6,469 nucleotides of DNA from Ileibacterium sp. (lineage in GTDB: Bacteria; Bacillota_I; Bacilli_A; Erysipelotrichales; Erysipelotrichaceae): assembly GCA_021443945.1 (NCBI GenBank), contig JABUSF010000003.1, forward strand, positions 114,009 through 120,477. Reading direction: 5' to 3'. The number at the start of each line of letters is the position of its first letter. Position 1 is the first letter of the stretch. The translations under genes and the position numbers were made by a program. This document shows positions 6,216 to 6,469 of this stretch, piece after piece. A model generated the notes under the pieces. It made no database searches and was not told the DNA's origin. It worked only from the letters and a program-made list of their open reading frames with translations.

Positions 6216-6242
6216 AAGATCTTTGCAAAAAGATCTTTTTTT
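6216..6242 (+). terminator. Rho-independent terminator after glf
   Basis: AAGATCTTT (6216-6224) pairs with AAAGATCTT (6229-6237), a perfect 9-bp stem closed by a GCAA tetraloop of the stable GNRA type, followed by a T run to 6242. It begins 17 bases after the glf stop and separates glf from the flippase gene. Confidence 0.93.
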
Positions 6243-6252
6243 ATGGGAATGC

Positions 6253-6281
6253 TTTAATTTCATAAGCACTCCCGATATGAT
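6253..6281 (+). promoter_or_regulatory. Candidate promoter of flippase gene
   Basis: TATGAT (6276-6281) matches the -10 consensus at five of six bases. TTTAAT (6253-6258), 17 bases upstream, is a weak -35 with three of six. It lies just after the glf terminator and before the flippase ribosome site, where a new promoter would be needed if the terminator is efficient. Confidence 0.35.
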
Positions 6282-6294
6282 TCAGAAATTGAAT

Positions 6295-6302
6295 AGAAGG
6301 AG
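6295..6302 (+). promoter_or_regulatory. Ribosome binding site of flippase gene
   Basis: AGAAGGAG, a strong Shine-Dalgarno site, ends 6 bases before the ATG at 6309 and fixes the start. Confidence 0.85.
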
Positions 6303-6308
6303 TATTTC

Positions 6309-6469
6309 ATGAAGCAGAGATCCGTACAGTATAACTTCATCATGAATTTTATTCTGACGTCCTCTTCCATTTTATTTCCTCTTATTACTTTTCCTTATGT
6401 GTCCCGAATCCTTCTGGTAGACGGGACCGGCAGTGTGGCCTTTGCCACAAGCGTTGTCAGCTATTTCAC
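6309..6469 (+). CDS. Wzx-type polysaccharide flippase, N-terminal part (3' end outside window)
   Basis: Only the first 53 codons are present. They read as a short basic start (MKQRSVQYN), then a first membrane helix with FIMNFILTSSSILFPLIT, then FPYVSRIL, a DGTGSVAFA turn and the beginning of a second helix (TSVVSYF). This order, particularly FPLITFPYVSR followed by a G-x-G-x-V-x-FA segment, is typical of the N-terminus of oligosaccharide flippases of the MATE-like/MVF superfamily (Wzx, RfbX). These move lipid-linked repeat units from the cytoplasmic to the outer face of the membrane. A strong ribosome site and a possible own promoter follow the glf terminator. The family call is good for such a short piece because the motif is distinctive; whether the gene is intact cannot be seen. 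Confidence 0.87.
   Translation, partial: MKQRSVQYNFIMNFILTSSSILFPLITFPYVSRILLVDGTGSVAFATSVVSYF

Overview
The window is an internal piece of a bacterial cell-surface polysaccharide (capsule or exopolysaccharide) locus with every gene on the + strand. The organism looks like a Gram-positive member of the Bacillota, of the Clostridia or Erysipelotrichia kind. This is inferred from the purine-rich Shine-Dalgarno sites, compact stem-plus-T-run terminators, two lipoproteins with short lipobox signal peptides, and an EpsG-like polymerase and Wzx-like flippase. Genus cannot be decided from the sequence alone.

Layout. Positions 1-582 hold the C-terminal part of a polytopic membrane protein, probably an EpsG/Wzy-type polysaccharide polymerase whose start lies before the window. 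Three bases later comes an ATP-grasp ligase (586-1704), closed by a terminator that overlaps its stop codon. A single-gene unit follows: a 407-residue lipoprotein of unknown function (1817-3040) with its own terminator at 3054-3079. A leader of about 260 bases with three successive inverted repeats precedes the next group: a DUF616/TOD1-MUCI70-like glycosyltransferase (3338-4246), a second unrelated lipoprotein (4262-5053) and UDP-galactopyranose mutase, glf (5099-6199). That group ends in a strong terminator with a GCAA tetraloop. The window closes with the first 53 codons of a Wzx-type flippase (6309 onward).

How the genes fit together. Glf converts UDP-galactopyranose to UDP-galactofuranose, so the glycan probably contains galactofuranose. 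The DUF616 protein would add a sugar to the lipid-linked repeat unit, the Wzx protein would flip it across the membrane, and the EpsG/Wzy-like protein would polymerise it outside. The ATP-grasp enzyme could make an amide-linked (for example aminoacyl) substituent or precursor, but its substrate cannot be read from the sequence. The two lipoproteins would sit on the outer face of the membrane and may serve assembly, retention or export of the polymer.

The most unusual points are the two orphan lipoproteins, the ATP-grasp ligase paired with the polymerase, the possibly structured leader before the glycosyltransferase, and the division of a short stretch into four units separated by three terminators. 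No mobile element, CRISPR array, tRNA or rRNA was seen.
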